From Deltaproteobacteria bacterium (GTDB taxonomy: Bacteria > Desulfobacterota > GWC2-55-46 > DRQE01), in the NCBI GenBank assembly GCA_030636245.1, contig DAOVXI010000030.1, positions 1 through 12,300 of the forward strand: a stretch of DNA of 12,300 bases. The letters run 5' to 3'. Positions within the stretch are counted from its first letter, which is position 1; every line of letters starts with the position of its first letter. This document shows, in pieces, positions 1 through 6,670 of this stretch. The translations under genes and the position numbers were made by a program. The notes beneath the pieces were generated by a model. The model had not been told where the DNA came from. It saw only the letters and a list, made by a program, of their open reading frames with translations, and made no database searches.

Positions 1-30
1 CAAAAAAATCTGCGATAATGAAAAGCTATG

Positions 31-53
31 AAAAGGTGTCAAAGACACCTTTT
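31..53. terminator. Perfect 10-bp hairpin, possible bidirectional terminator
   Basis: AAAAGGTGTC (31-40), loop AAA, then GACACCTTTT (44-53) form a perfect inverted repeat. The A-run on one side and T-run on the other would let it act as an intrinsic terminator in either direction. The bases after it (ACTATTTT) resemble those after the two hairpins downstream of der. It may end a gene lying upstream of the window or belong to a dispersed palindrome family; the sequence alone does not decide. Confidence 0.55.
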
Positions 54-73
54 ACTATTTTGTAAAAAACGAG

Positions 74-94
74 ATACCGGGTCAAGCCCGGCAT
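74..94. repeat. REP-like palindrome in front of der
   Basis: CCGGG (77-81), loop TCAAG, CCCGG (87-91), with outer A-T and T-A pairs around one mismatch, form a short GC-rich hairpin. A close relative with the same arms sits after ftsH at 3859-3879. Similar CCGGG-TCAA-CCCGG palindromes are common as dispersed intergenic repeats in proteobacteria (general knowledge, not checked here). It ends 11 bases before the der start, so the der ribosome-binding sequence lies right at its edge and folding could affect initiation (inference). Confidence 0.5.
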
Positions 95-105
95 GACAGG
101 GAGTT

Positions 106-1422
106 ATGAAGAAACTGGTAGCCATAGTTGGGCGTCCTAACGTCGGGAAGAGTGCTTTATTCAATAAGCTCATCGGCAGGCGGAAGGCCATAACAAAGAA
201 CGAACCCGGGGTTACAAGAGACGTGAACTACGCCGATTGTACCGAGCGTGGACGTACGTTTACGTTAGTTGACACGGGAGGATTCGAGCCGAAGACAAAG
301 GACGAGATACTTGAGAAGGTGAAGATGCAGGCGAGGATAGCCATTGATGAAGCCGACGTTATCATAATGCTGATGGACGGGCGCGAGGGCCCCACGGCGA
401 ATGATAAAGAGATAGTCGATATGCTCAGAAGGGTGAAAAAACCCGTTGTATACGCCGCCAACAAGATAGACAACAAGGCACAGCTGGATCACATAAACGA
501 TTTCTATGAACTCGGGGTGGGCGATGTGGAGCCGGTATCCGCGGAACACGGCCTCGGCACGATAGAGCTTTTATACAGAGTGATAGACCTTCTCGGCGAA
601 GATGTGGAAGAGATAAGCGACGAGGATATAATACGTGTGGCGATAGTGGGCAGGCCGAACGCCGGAAAGAGTTCGCTGCTGAATAAGCTCATAGGCAGTG
701 AGAGAGCGATAGTGAGCGATGTCGCGGGTACGACAAGGGACTCGATAGACACGGTCTTTGAGCATAACGGCAAGCGGTATCTCTTCATCGATACGGCGGG
801 CATAAGAAAAAAGAGCAAGGTCAACCAGGAGATAGAGGCATACGCAGTGATGGACGCGATAAGGTGCATCGAGCGTTCGCATGTGGTGCTGCTGGTCATA
901 GACGCAGAGGCGGGGCCGAGCACGCAGGATGAGAAGATAGCCGGGCTGATCGATGATAGGTCGAGATGCGTGAGTGTGATAGTTAATAAGTGGGATCTCA
1001 TAGAAAAGAAGGAAACGAACACGGCCAAGGATTATACGGAAAGGGTGCACTCGGAGATGCCCTTCCTCTCCTTCGCGCCGGTGATGTATCTATCGGCGCT
1101 CACGGGGCAGAGGGTGGAGAAGGTCTTCACCATGATAGACGGCTTGCGGGAGCAGGCGAGTAAGAAGATAAAGACCTCGGTGCTGAACGAGGCGATGACC
1201 AAGATAACGCGCGCGCACCGTCATCCCGTCTTCGCCGGGCACGAGGTGAAGTTCTACTATGCCACGCAGACGGCGACGATGCCGCCGAGGTTCACGATAT
1301 TCTCGAATTATCCCGAGCAGGTGGAGGACTCGTATCTGAGGTACATGGTGAACCGCCTGCGCGAGGAGCTGGGCCTCGAGGACGTGCCCATCAGGATGAC
1401 CATCCGCCAGCGCGAACGCTGA
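106..1422 (+). CDS. der: GTPase Der (EngA), ribosome assembly
   Basis: Der is an essential double-GTPase that helps mature the 50S ribosomal subunit. All expected parts are visible in 438 residues, a normal length. The first G domain has the P-loop GRPNVGKS (9-16), GVTRD (35-39), DTGG (56-59) and NKID (119-122). The second has GRPNAGKS (182-189), DTAG (229-232) and NKWD (294-297). A C-terminal KH-like RNA/ribosome-binding domain follows from about residue 350 and ends in a basic tail. The ATG gives the canonical start MKKLVAIVGRPNVGKS. The nearest purine-rich stretch, AGGGAG (98-103), is only two bases from the ATG, so the Shine-Dalgarno spacing is short. The gene stands alone: hairpins lie on both sides and no neighbour is within 400 bases downstream. 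Its codon choice (many GTG, CTG, GCG) is more GC-rich at third positions than that of ftsH. Confidence 0.97.
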   Translation: MKKLVAIVGRPNVGKSALFNKLIGRRKAITKNEPGVTRDVNYADCTERGRTFTLVDTGGFEPKTKDEILEKVKMQARIAIDEADVIIMLMDGREGPTANDKEIVDMLRRVKKPVVYAANKIDNKAQLDHINDFYELGVGDVEPVSAEHGLGTIELLYRVIDLLGEDVEEISDEDIIRVAIVGRPNAGKSSLLNKLIGSERAIVSDVAGTTRDSIDTVFEHNGKRYLFIDTAGIRKKSKVNQEIEAYAVMDAIRCIERSHVVLLVIDAEAGPSTQDEKIAGLIDDRSRCVSVIVNKWDLIEKKETNTAKDYTERVHSEMPFLSFAPVMYLSALTGQRVEKVFTMIDGLREQASKKIKTSVLNEAMTKITRAHRHPVFAGHEVKFYYATQTATMPPRFTIFSNYPEQVEDSYLRYMVNRLREELGLEDVPIRMTIRQRER

Positions 1423-1440
1423 TACCACAGGTATCTTTTA
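1421..1440 (+). terminator. Hairpin overlapping the der stop codon
   Basis: GATACC (1421-1426), loop ACA, GGTATC (1430-1435) followed by TTTTA. The left arm uses the last two bases of the der TGA. The stem is short (6 bp) and the T-run is only four, so it would be a weak intrinsic terminator alone; a second one follows 40 bases later. Confidence 0.5.
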
Positions 1441-1495
1441 TCGTTACCCTTTTCGGGGGCGGGGTCATGGACCCCTTTTACTGTTACCCTTTTCG
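1435..1495. repeat. 21-bp direct repeat, 40-bp period, behind der
   Basis: The segment 1435-1455 (CTTTTA, then two variable bases, then GTTACCCTTTTCG) recurs at 1475-1495 with only TC versus CT changed. Each copy forms the T-rich tail of a hairpin with a three-base loop, so the unit that repeats is hairpin plus tail: the arms differ in sequence but keep the pairing. This looks like a duplicated palindromic element rather than coding DNA. Confidence 0.6.
1461..1479 (+). terminator. Second hairpin terminator after der
   Basis: GGGGTC (1461-1466), loop ATG, GACCCC (1470-1475), then TTTT. It is GC-rich and followed by U-rich sequence (TTTTACTGTTACCCTTTT), a better intrinsic terminator than the one overlapping the der stop. 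Together they should end der transcription. Confidence 0.6.
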
Positions 1496-1531
1496 AAGGC
1501 GTGAACATGTTATGCGTCAAATGAATTAAAA

Positions 1532-1548
1532 AGGGGCCTTTGGCTCCT
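1532..1548. repeat. Hairpin with TTT loop
   Basis: AGGGGCC (1532-1538), loop TTT, GGCTCCT (1542-1548): seven pairs with one G-T wobble. It is not followed by a T-run on the + strand; on the minus strand it is followed by TTTTTAATT, so it could terminate leftward transcription. Confidence 0.4.
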
Positions 1549-1736
1549 AATTCCTCTAATTCTCCAAAATCTCCTAAATCTATTCTCTTTTTTCTCCATT
1601 ATTCGGCAATTGACATTGATATGGCACCGAAAAAGCCTAACCTTTGAAGGGCCCGTCGACCCATTCTATTTTGTCTATTTATTCGAGTGGGTGATTTTGG
1701 GTGATATTTAGGGAAATTTGGTGGATGATATGTGGG

Positions 1737-1757
1737 GGCGCCGCCGAAGGCGGCGCC
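1737..1757. repeat. Perfect 9-bp GC hairpin with GAA loop
   Basis: GGCGCCGCC (1737-1745), loop GAA (1746-1748), GGCGGCGCC (1749-1757). This is the most stable palindrome in the gap. No T-run follows directly, so it is not a standard intrinsic terminator; a T6 run appears 26 bases later. It could block read-through, protect an RNA end, or be a dispersed repeat. Confidence 0.55.
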
Positions 1758-1819
1758 TAGCTGAAATGCGGCGTAACCGCTGATTTTTTAAAGATTTCTA
1801 TTGAAAAACCGCCATATCT

Positions 1820-1849
1820 GTGACAGAATTGTATATTAAACGATAAGAT
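1820..1849 (+). promoter_or_regulatory. Candidate sigma-70-type promoter for ftsH
   Basis: GTGACA (1820-1825, five of six matches to TTGACA) and TAAGAT (1844-1849, four of six matches to TATAAT) are 18 bases apart with an AT-rich spacer. A start near 1856 would leave a leader of about 20 bases that still contains the AAAGGA ribosome-binding site at 1864-1869. Some promoter is expected here because the der terminators lie upstream, but the exact boxes are a guess. I do not see a convincing heat-shock-type promoter. Confidence 0.35.
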
Positions 1850-1876
1850 GGGCTAAGTCTCTGAAAGGACAAACAA

Positions 1877-3802
1877 ATGAACCAATTATATAAGAATATC
1901 GCAATGTGGCTAATAATAATCGCCGCGGTGATATTGATGTTCAATTTACTCAGTCAAAAACAACCTGAGGACATAAAAATTCCTTATAGCGTTTTCTCAA
2001 GCGCACTTGAGAGCGGTCAAGTAACTGAAGTAACTATACGAGGGAATAGTATCAAAGGTCGATATACAGATGGTAATACTTTTGAAACTTTTGCCCCTGA
2101 TGATCCGGAGCTGGTGTCTAGGTTAAGCTCAAGAGGCGTTAGGATAACAGCGGAACCTAAGATAGATACACCTGGTTTGGGGTCGATCTTTATTGCTTGG
2201 TTTCCTTTTATATTGCTTATAGCGATATGGATATTTTTTATGCGCCAGATGCAGTCTGGTGGTGGCAAGGCAATGAGTTTTGGGAAAAGTAAGGCAAAAC
2301 TCTTAACGCAAGATCAACAGAAGGTAACTTTTAAGGATGTTGCTGGAATAAGCGAAGCAAAAGAAGAAGTGAGTGAGATAATAGATTTTCTTAAAGCGCC
2401 TAAGAAGTTTACTAAGCTTGGAGGTCGTATTCCTAAAGGTGTTTTGCTTGTCGGCGCTCCTGGAACCGGTAAGACGCTTCTTGCTAAAGCGATTGCTGGT
2501 GAGGCGGATGTTCCGTTCTTTAGCATATCAGGTAGTGACTTTGTAGAGATGTTTGTTGGTGTTGGTGCTTCGCGCGTAAGAGATCTATTTCTTCAGGGTA
2601 AAAAGAATGCACCGTGCCTTATCTTCATTGATGAGATAGATGCTGTTGGTAGACATCGAGGTGCGGGACTTGGTGGTGGACATGACGAGAGAGAGCAGAC
2701 ACTTAACCAACTCCTCGTTGAGATGGATGGTTTTGAAAGTAACGAAGGCGTTATTATAATCGCCGCAACGAACAGGCCGGATGTTCTTGATCCCGCTCTT
2801 TTGAGACCGGGTCGTTTTGACAGGAATGTTGTTGTTCCAAAGCCTGATTTGAATGGGCGTTTTGAAATACTTAAAGTGCACGCAAAGAAGACTCCAATGA
2901 CCGATGATGTTGACCTTGAGGTGATAGCTCGTGGAACGCCCGGGTTTTCTGGGGCAGACCTCGCTAACCTTGTTAATGAAGCGGCGTTGCTTGCTGCGAG
3001 GAAAGATAAGGACAGAATAGAAAAAGAGGATTTTGATGATGCCAAGGATAAGCTCCTTATGGGAAGCGAAAGAAGGAGTATGATAATCAGTGAAGAGGAG
3101 AAGAAGAACACGGCTTATCATGAAGCGGGGCACACGCTTGTTGCAAGAAAGACTCCGGGAACCGATCCGATACATAAAGTAACTATCATCCCCAGGGGTA
3201 TGGCGTTGGGCGTTACGCAACAACTCCCGATCGATGAGCGTTATACATATAGCAGTCAGTATCTTCTTAATAATATCTCAGTACTTATGGGAGGGCGTAT
3301 CGCTGAAGAGTTGATACTTAACCATAAGACAACCGGCGCCGGCAACGACATAGAGAAGGCTACAGAGCTTGCAAAGAAGATGGTTTGCGAGTGGGGCATG
3401 AGTGACAAGATAGGCCCGCTTCAGTTCGGGAAAAAAGATGAGCATGTTTTTCTTGGTAAAGAGATGGGTCAGAAGCGTGACTTTAGCGAGCAGACGGCCA
3501 TAGAGATAGATGGCGAGGTGAGACGCATAGTAACTGATAGCTATGACAGGGCAAGGAAGATCCTTAGTGAAAACACTGATGCTCTTCACCGTCTTGCCGC
3601 GGCGCTTTTGGAGAAGGAAGTGCTTGATTCGGCAGAAATAGATAAGATCATTTTTGGTGATGAAACCCCTCCCAAAGGTGTAAAGAGTGAGCCCGGTGAA
3701 GGATCCGATTCTGGTGGCACAGAAGGCACTAAAACGAGTGCGGCCATGAGTGTCGTGAAGGATGTTGCCGGCAGCTCTTCTAACGAAGACACAAAAAATT
3801 AG
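1877..3802 (+). CDS. ftsH: ATP-dependent zinc metalloprotease FtsH
   Basis: FtsH is a hexameric inner-membrane AAA+ protease that extracts and degrades misassembled membrane proteins and some cytosolic regulators. The 641 residues have the standard order: membrane helix at about 8-25, extracytoplasmic domain about 30-100, second helix about 103-122, AAA+ module with Walker A GAPGTGKT (193-200), Walker B LIFIDE (248-253) and the second region of homology ending RPGRFDR (310-316), then the M41 peptidase with HEAGH (415-419) and the third zinc ligand Asp491 in TTGAGNDIEKAT. The tail beyond about 616 is low-complexity, rich in Ser, Gly and Glu, as is usual in the family. AAAGGA at 1864-1869 is seven bases from the ATG, which supports this start. 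Terminators precede and follow it, so it is probably its own transcription unit even though folP is close. Codons lean to GTT, CTT and GGT, unlike der. Confidence 0.97.
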   Translation: MNQLYKNIAMWLIIIAAVILMFNLLSQKQPEDIKIPYSVFSSALESGQVTEVTIRGNSIKGRYTDGNTFETFAPDDPELVSRLSSRGVRITAEPKIDTPGLGSIFIAWFPFILLIAIWIFFMRQMQSGGGKAMSFGKSKAKLLTQDQQKVTFKDVAGISEAKEEVSEIIDFLKAPKKFTKLGGRIPKGVLLVGAPGTGKTLLAKAIAGEADVPFFSISGSDFVEMFVGVGASRVRDLFLQGKKNAPCLIFIDEIDAVGRHRGAGLGGGHDEREQTLNQLLVEMDGFESNEGVIIIAATNRPDVLDPALLRPGRFDRNVVVPKPDLNGRFEILKVHAKKTPMTDDVDLEVIARGTPGFSGADLANLVNEAALLAARKDKDRIEKEDFDDAKDKLLMGSERRSMIISEEEKKNTAYHEAGHTLVARKTPGTDPIHKVTIIPRGMALGVTQQLPIDERYTYSSQYLLNNISVLMGGRIAEELILNHKTTGAGNDIEKATELAKKMVCEWGMSDKIGPLQFGKKDEHVFLGKEMGQKRDFSEQTAIEIDGEVRRIVTDSYDRARKILSENTDALHRLAAALLEKEVLDSAEIDKIIFGDETPPKGVKSEPGEGSDSGGTEGTKTSAAMSVVKDVAGSSSNEDTKN

Positions 3803-3858
3803 GTGGTCGTACTTTAAGTTTATAAAAGATGGCTTGCCTGTTTAGGTATGCTAAAAGA

Positions 3859-3888
3859 TGCCGGGTCAAAAGCCCGGCAGGTTTTTTT
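3859..3888 (+). terminator. Intrinsic terminator after ftsH
   Basis: TGCCGGG (3859-3865), loop TCAAAAG, CCCGGCA (3873-3879), then GG and seven T (3882-3888). This is the strongest classical terminator in the window. Its arms match the REP-like palindrome at 74-94. It lies only 18 bases before the folP start, leaving no room for a promoter after it, so expression of folP and the genes behind it needs read-through or a promoter inside 3803-3858. Confidence 0.85.
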
Positions 3889-3906
3889 ATAAGAAAGGTT
3901 TGATCA

Positions 3907-5148
3907 GTGGGGTTCAATTCAAGGCTTATATCCATCGAGAATAGAGTGCGAGCCATTGAAGAGATGCGGCGAGTTGGTGTCGACAAGGTAGGCGCAGCTT
4001 TGATGGCATCAAAACAACTTCACTATAATATTAAGGTCACGGGGCTAACTCCTGCTCAGGCTAACATACTAAAGCAGGAGGTGCTTTCGATCGGCGCCGA
4101 GGCGGCGGTAAGCAAGGGTGTAATATCCTGTGCCGTTAAAGAAACAGATGCCATTATCTCGGGCACAAAGAGGCAGTTGGCGCGGCTCATCGAAAAACTT
4201 AAAGCTCAGCCATACAAACTCAAGGAACTTGGGTCGGAGTTAAAAGATCTTTTGCATAACCTTGAAAAAGACGGTTTTGAGTTCTCTGCAAGGGAAAGAA
4301 AATGGAAGCTTGGAAGCTCAACATTGATAATGGGCATCCTTAATGTTACCCCCGATTCATTCTCTGACGGCGGAGTTTATAGTGACACTCAAAGCGCCAT
4401 CAAACACGCGCTCAGAATGGTTGAAGATGGAGCCGACATAATAGATGTCGGCGGCGAGAGCACAAGACCGGGGGCACTCAAGGTGAGTACCGAGGAGGAG
4501 CTCAAGCGAGTAATTCCTGTTGTTGCCCTGCTTAAGAAAAAAGGTATTTGCGTTTCAGTGGATACGACAAAGTCTGAGGTGGCGGAAGAGGCTCTTCGCG
4601 TGGGGGCCGAGATAATAAACGATGTTAGTGCCATGACCAAAGACAAGCGCATGGCAGGGGTCATAGCAAAGTATAATGCCGCGGTCATACTCATGCATAT
4701 GCGAGGCGAGCCGCAGGAGATGCAGGATGACACAGATTACGAGGACCTTATGGGAACGCTGCATGAGTATCTTCTTGAAAGGGTTGATGCCGCGGTAAGT
4801 GCCGGGATAGATAAGAACTCCATAGCCATAGATCCGGGTATAGGTTTTGGCAAATCAGTCGACGGCAACGTTGAGGTTATAAACAGACTTAAGGAGCTCC
4901 GCTCAATAGGGTGTCCTGTTGTGCTGGGCACGAGCAGGAAAAGTTTTATCGGCAGCATTACCGGCGGTAATAATAAGGAAAGACTTAGCGGCACGCTTGC
5001 AACGGTTACGGCCGGCATACTTAACGGGGCTGACATAGTGAGGGTGCATGACGTGCGTGAGGCAAAGGAGGCTTCCGTTGTGACGGACGCAATAAAGAGC
5101 GGTCATGGTGGTGCAGGGATATCTAAGCTTGGTTCGGAGGTTTCATAG
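3907..5148 (+). CDS. folP: Dihydropteroate synthase with N-terminal extension
   Basis: FolP condenses 6-hydroxymethyl-dihydropterin pyrophosphate with p-aminobenzoate to give dihydropteroate in folate synthesis. The catalytic TIM barrel occupies about residues 137-395: LNVTPDSFSDGG (145-156), DVGGESTRPGA (180-190), VSVDTTKSEVAEEA (216-229), LMHMRG (262-267), DPGIGFGK (309-316) and GTSRKSFIG (341-349), so it should be active. Stand-alone enzymes are about 270-290 residues; this one is 413 because of about 130 extra residues in front, with mixed helices and strands and no membrane segment. A similar extension occurs in some deltaproteobacterial homologues (recalled, not checked); I cannot assign it a function. 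GTG at 3907 is the first possible start after an in-frame TGA at 3901-3903, and AGAAAGG (3892-3898) is eight bases upstream, so the extension is really translated. cdaA follows after six bases. Confidence 0.95.
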   Translation: MGFNSRLISIENRVRAIEEMRRVGVDKVGAALMASKQLHYNIKVTGLTPAQANILKQEVLSIGAEAAVSKGVISCAVKETDAIISGTKRQLARLIEKLKAQPYKLKELGSELKDLLHNLEKDGFEFSARERKWKLGSSTLIMGILNVTPDSFSDGGVYSDTQSAIKHALRMVEDGADIIDVGGESTRPGALKVSTEEELKRVIPVVALLKKKGICVSVDTTKSEVAEEALRVGAEIINDVSAMTKDKRMAGVIAKYNAAVILMHMRGEPQEMQDDTDYEDLMGTLHEYLLERVDAAVSAGIDKNSIAIDPGIGFGKSVDGNVEVINRLKELRSIGCPVVLGTSRKSFIGSITGGNNKERLSGTLATVTAGILNGADIVRVHDVREAKEASVVTDAIKSGHGGAGISKLGSEVS

Positions 5149-5154
5149 TACGTT

Positions 5155-5940
5155 ATGTTTAATGAGATTTTACCCTGGGCAGTGAACGTCATAGACATTA
5201 TTATCGTCGCGGTGATCATTTACTGGGCGCTTAAGTTCCTTAAAGGCTCAAGAGCCGAGAGGGTTGTTTTGGGCCTGGCGGTGATCGTTATTGTTTATTT
5301 TGTCAGCGCAAGGCTTGAGTTAAGCACTCTGAACTGGATGCTGAGCAATATCCTCGGCTCGATCGTTATCGTTATCATAGTTGTTTTTCAGCAGGATATA
5401 CGGCGTGCGCTTATGCAGGTCGGCCGCCCGTTCTTCAGTAGGGATAGAGGTGTCGACACGGGTTATGTGGAGGAGGTCTCAAGGGGTGCCATATCGCTCT
5501 CAACCTCCAAGACAGGCGGACTTATAGTCATGGAAAAATCTGTTGACCTGAGCGCTTACTTCGACACAGGTGTTGTTATAGACGCGGAGATCTCAAGGGA
5601 GCTTCTCTTGACCATATTTAACAACAACTCTCCTATTCATGATGGAGCTGTGATAGTCAGCAAGGGGAGGCTCTTTAAGGCTGGCTGCATCCTTCCTTTG
5701 ACCGAGAAAGAGCTTGCCAGGGGGCTTGGGACAAGACACAGGGCAGCCGTTGGACTCAGTGAAGAAACAGATGCTGTTATAGTCGTTATATCGGAGAAGA
5801 CAGGCGGTATCTCGATCGTAAATGAAGAAAAGATCGACCTTGGTGTGGAGCCGACATCTGTCCCGGGCAGACTTAAGAGGCTGCTTCTTCCCGGAGGAGA
5901 GGGCAAGAAAGGTCTTATGTCCTGGAGGTTCAGGGGTTAG
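5155..5940 (+). CDS. cdaA: Membrane diadenylate cyclase CdaA (c-di-AMP synthase)
   Basis: CdaA joins two ATP into the second messenger c-di-AMP, which controls potassium and osmolyte transport and wall stability in the bacteria where it is studied. The 261 residues begin with three hydrophobic segments (about 8-26, 37-52 and 64-79) that anchor it in the membrane, followed by a cytoplasmic DAC domain. The signature motifs are present: DGA in SPIHDGAVIV (159-168) and RHR in GTRHRAAVG (192-200), so catalysis is expected. The length and layout match CdaA rather than DisA. An in-frame TAG (the folP stop) just upstream forces the ATG at 5155. GGAGG (5136-5140) lies 14 bases away, a long spacing, so translation may be partly coupled to folP. 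Its membrane partner CdaR and then glmM follow, the conserved cdaA-cdaR-glmM arrangement. Confidence 0.95.
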   Translation: MFNEILPWAVNVIDIIIVAVIIYWALKFLKGSRAERVVLGLAVIVIVYFVSARLELSTLNWMLSNILGSIVIVIIVVFQQDIRRALMQVGRPFFSRDRGVDTGYVEEVSRGAISLSTSKTGGLIVMEKSVDLSAYFDTGVVIDAEISRELLLTIFNNNSPIHDGAVIVSKGRLFKAGCILPLTEKELARGLGTRHRAAVGLSEETDAVIVVISEKTGGISIVNEEKIDLGVEPTSVPGRLKRLLLPGGEGKKGLMSWRFRG

Positions 5941-5945
5941 GGATT

Positions 5946-6662
5946 ATGGACGGTAACTTACAACAAGAAGGTAACGAGGGACGCTTCAAGCGGTTATTCA
6001 CCGAGAATGTCGGGCTTAAGCTCTTGGCGCTGGCCTTCTCCATCGCGATATGGTTTTTTGTCGTTGGTGAAAAACAGCAAAGCGAGTTTGGTATGCTTAT
6101 CCCTCTTGGGCTTAAAGGCATACCCGAGGATATGGTTATGATAAGCGAGCCTCCAAAGGACATAGAGGTCAGGGTTGCCGGAGCGAAGCTCTATATGACA
6201 AACCTTTCTCCTTCGCAGGTCAGTGCCGTGCTTGACCTGAGTGAGATAGAGCCCGGGAGCAATGTGCTCAGGATCGAGGCGGATAGCTTTAAGATGCCGC
6301 GCGGCGTGAAGGTCGTGAATGTAAGCCCCACTACCGTTACGATAAAGATGGAAAGACTTGCCAAGGCAAGCCTTCCGATAAAGGTAACCTTAACGGGAGA
6401 GGTTGCAGAGGGCTATGAGGTGAGCGGCATCGAGGTTGAGCCGGGAGAGGTGGAGATACTGGCCAGGAAAAAAGTTCTAAAGAAACTTAAAGAGCTTTCA
6501 ACAGAAGCTATTGATATAACCGCGGCCACTCTGGCCATTGAAGAAGAGATCCTCATAGATATTGATGGAAAGAACATAAAGGCGGTCACGCCGAATGCTG
6601 TAAAGGTTACTATTACGGTAAGCGAGAAGCCGGAGAAACCTATTAAGGTTAGAAGAAGATAG
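5946..6662 (+). CDS. cdaR: YbbR-domain protein CdaR, CdaA partner
   Basis: CdaR (YbbR) is a single-pass membrane protein that binds CdaA and adjusts c-di-AMP production in Firmicutes; the role here is inferred from homology and position. The 238 residues show a short cytoplasmic N terminus, one membrane helix (about 23-41, VGLKLLALAFSIAIWFFVV), and an extracytoplasmic part made of two YbbR-type beta domains (about 45-136 and 140-228), each with alternating hydrophobic strands and a VTI-type end strand (PTTVTIKM at 128-135, NAVKVTITV at 217-225). A basic tail (KVRRR) ends it. Firmicute homologues can carry more repeats, so this is a short version. AGGGG (5932-5936) lies nine bases before the ATG, inside the end of cdaA, indicating tight coupling. 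The gene ends at a 370-base gap filled with tandem repeats. Confidence 0.88.
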   Translation: MDGNLQQEGNEGRFKRLFTENVGLKLLALAFSIAIWFFVVGEKQQSEFGMLIPLGLKGIPEDMVMISEPPKDIEVRVAGAKLYMTNLSPSQVSAVLDLSEIEPGSNVLRIEADSFKMPRGVKVVNVSPTTVTIKMERLAKASLPIKVTLTGEVAEGYEVSGIEVEPGEVEILARKKVLKKLKELSTEAIDITAATLAIEEEILIDIDGKNIKAVTPNAVKVTITVSEKPEKPIKVRRR

Positions 6663-6670
6663 GGATATAT

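Larger units (their letters stand above)
1496..1819. other. Gene-free spacer between der and ftsH
   Basis: I see no credible gene on either strand. It holds: a hairpin at 1532-1548; a pyrimidine-rich stretch at about 1544-1600 made of loose repeats of CTCCTAA/CTCTAAT, which read as repeated GGAG on the minus strand; a purine/G-rich stretch at about 1685-1738 with several GGG runs and repeats of GGGTGA; a strong GC hairpin at 1737-1757; and a T-run at 1783-1788 behind a weak GCGG/CCGC stem. The patchwork of short palindromes suggests accumulated small repeats rather than a conserved RNA, but a structured RNA cannot be excluded. Confidence 0.5.

Noticed and set aside
1510..1600. Small minus-strand ORF of about 29 codons with Arg/Phe-rich repeats
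   Set aside because: It is produced by the simple pyrimidine-rich repeat and has no recognisable domain; composition explains it.
1610..1640. Promoter with a perfect TTGACA at 1610-1615
   Set aside because: At 16-18 bases downstream there is only GC-containing sequence (around AAGCCT), with no acceptable -10 box, and no gene starts nearby.
1685..1740. G-quadruplex from GGG runs in the der-ftsH gap
   Set aside because: There are four GGG runs but the gaps between them are about 7, 9 and 20 bases, too long for a convincing quadruplex.
1801..1820. Heat-shock sigma-32 promoter for ftsH (TTGAAA followed by CCATAT)
   Set aside because: The two boxes are only a few bases apart instead of 11-16, so the match is not usable.
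2585..3223. Long minus-strand open frames inside ftsH and elsewhere
   Set aside because: They lie opposite well-defined genes, have no family motifs or ribosome-binding sites and are expected shadows of the coding strand.
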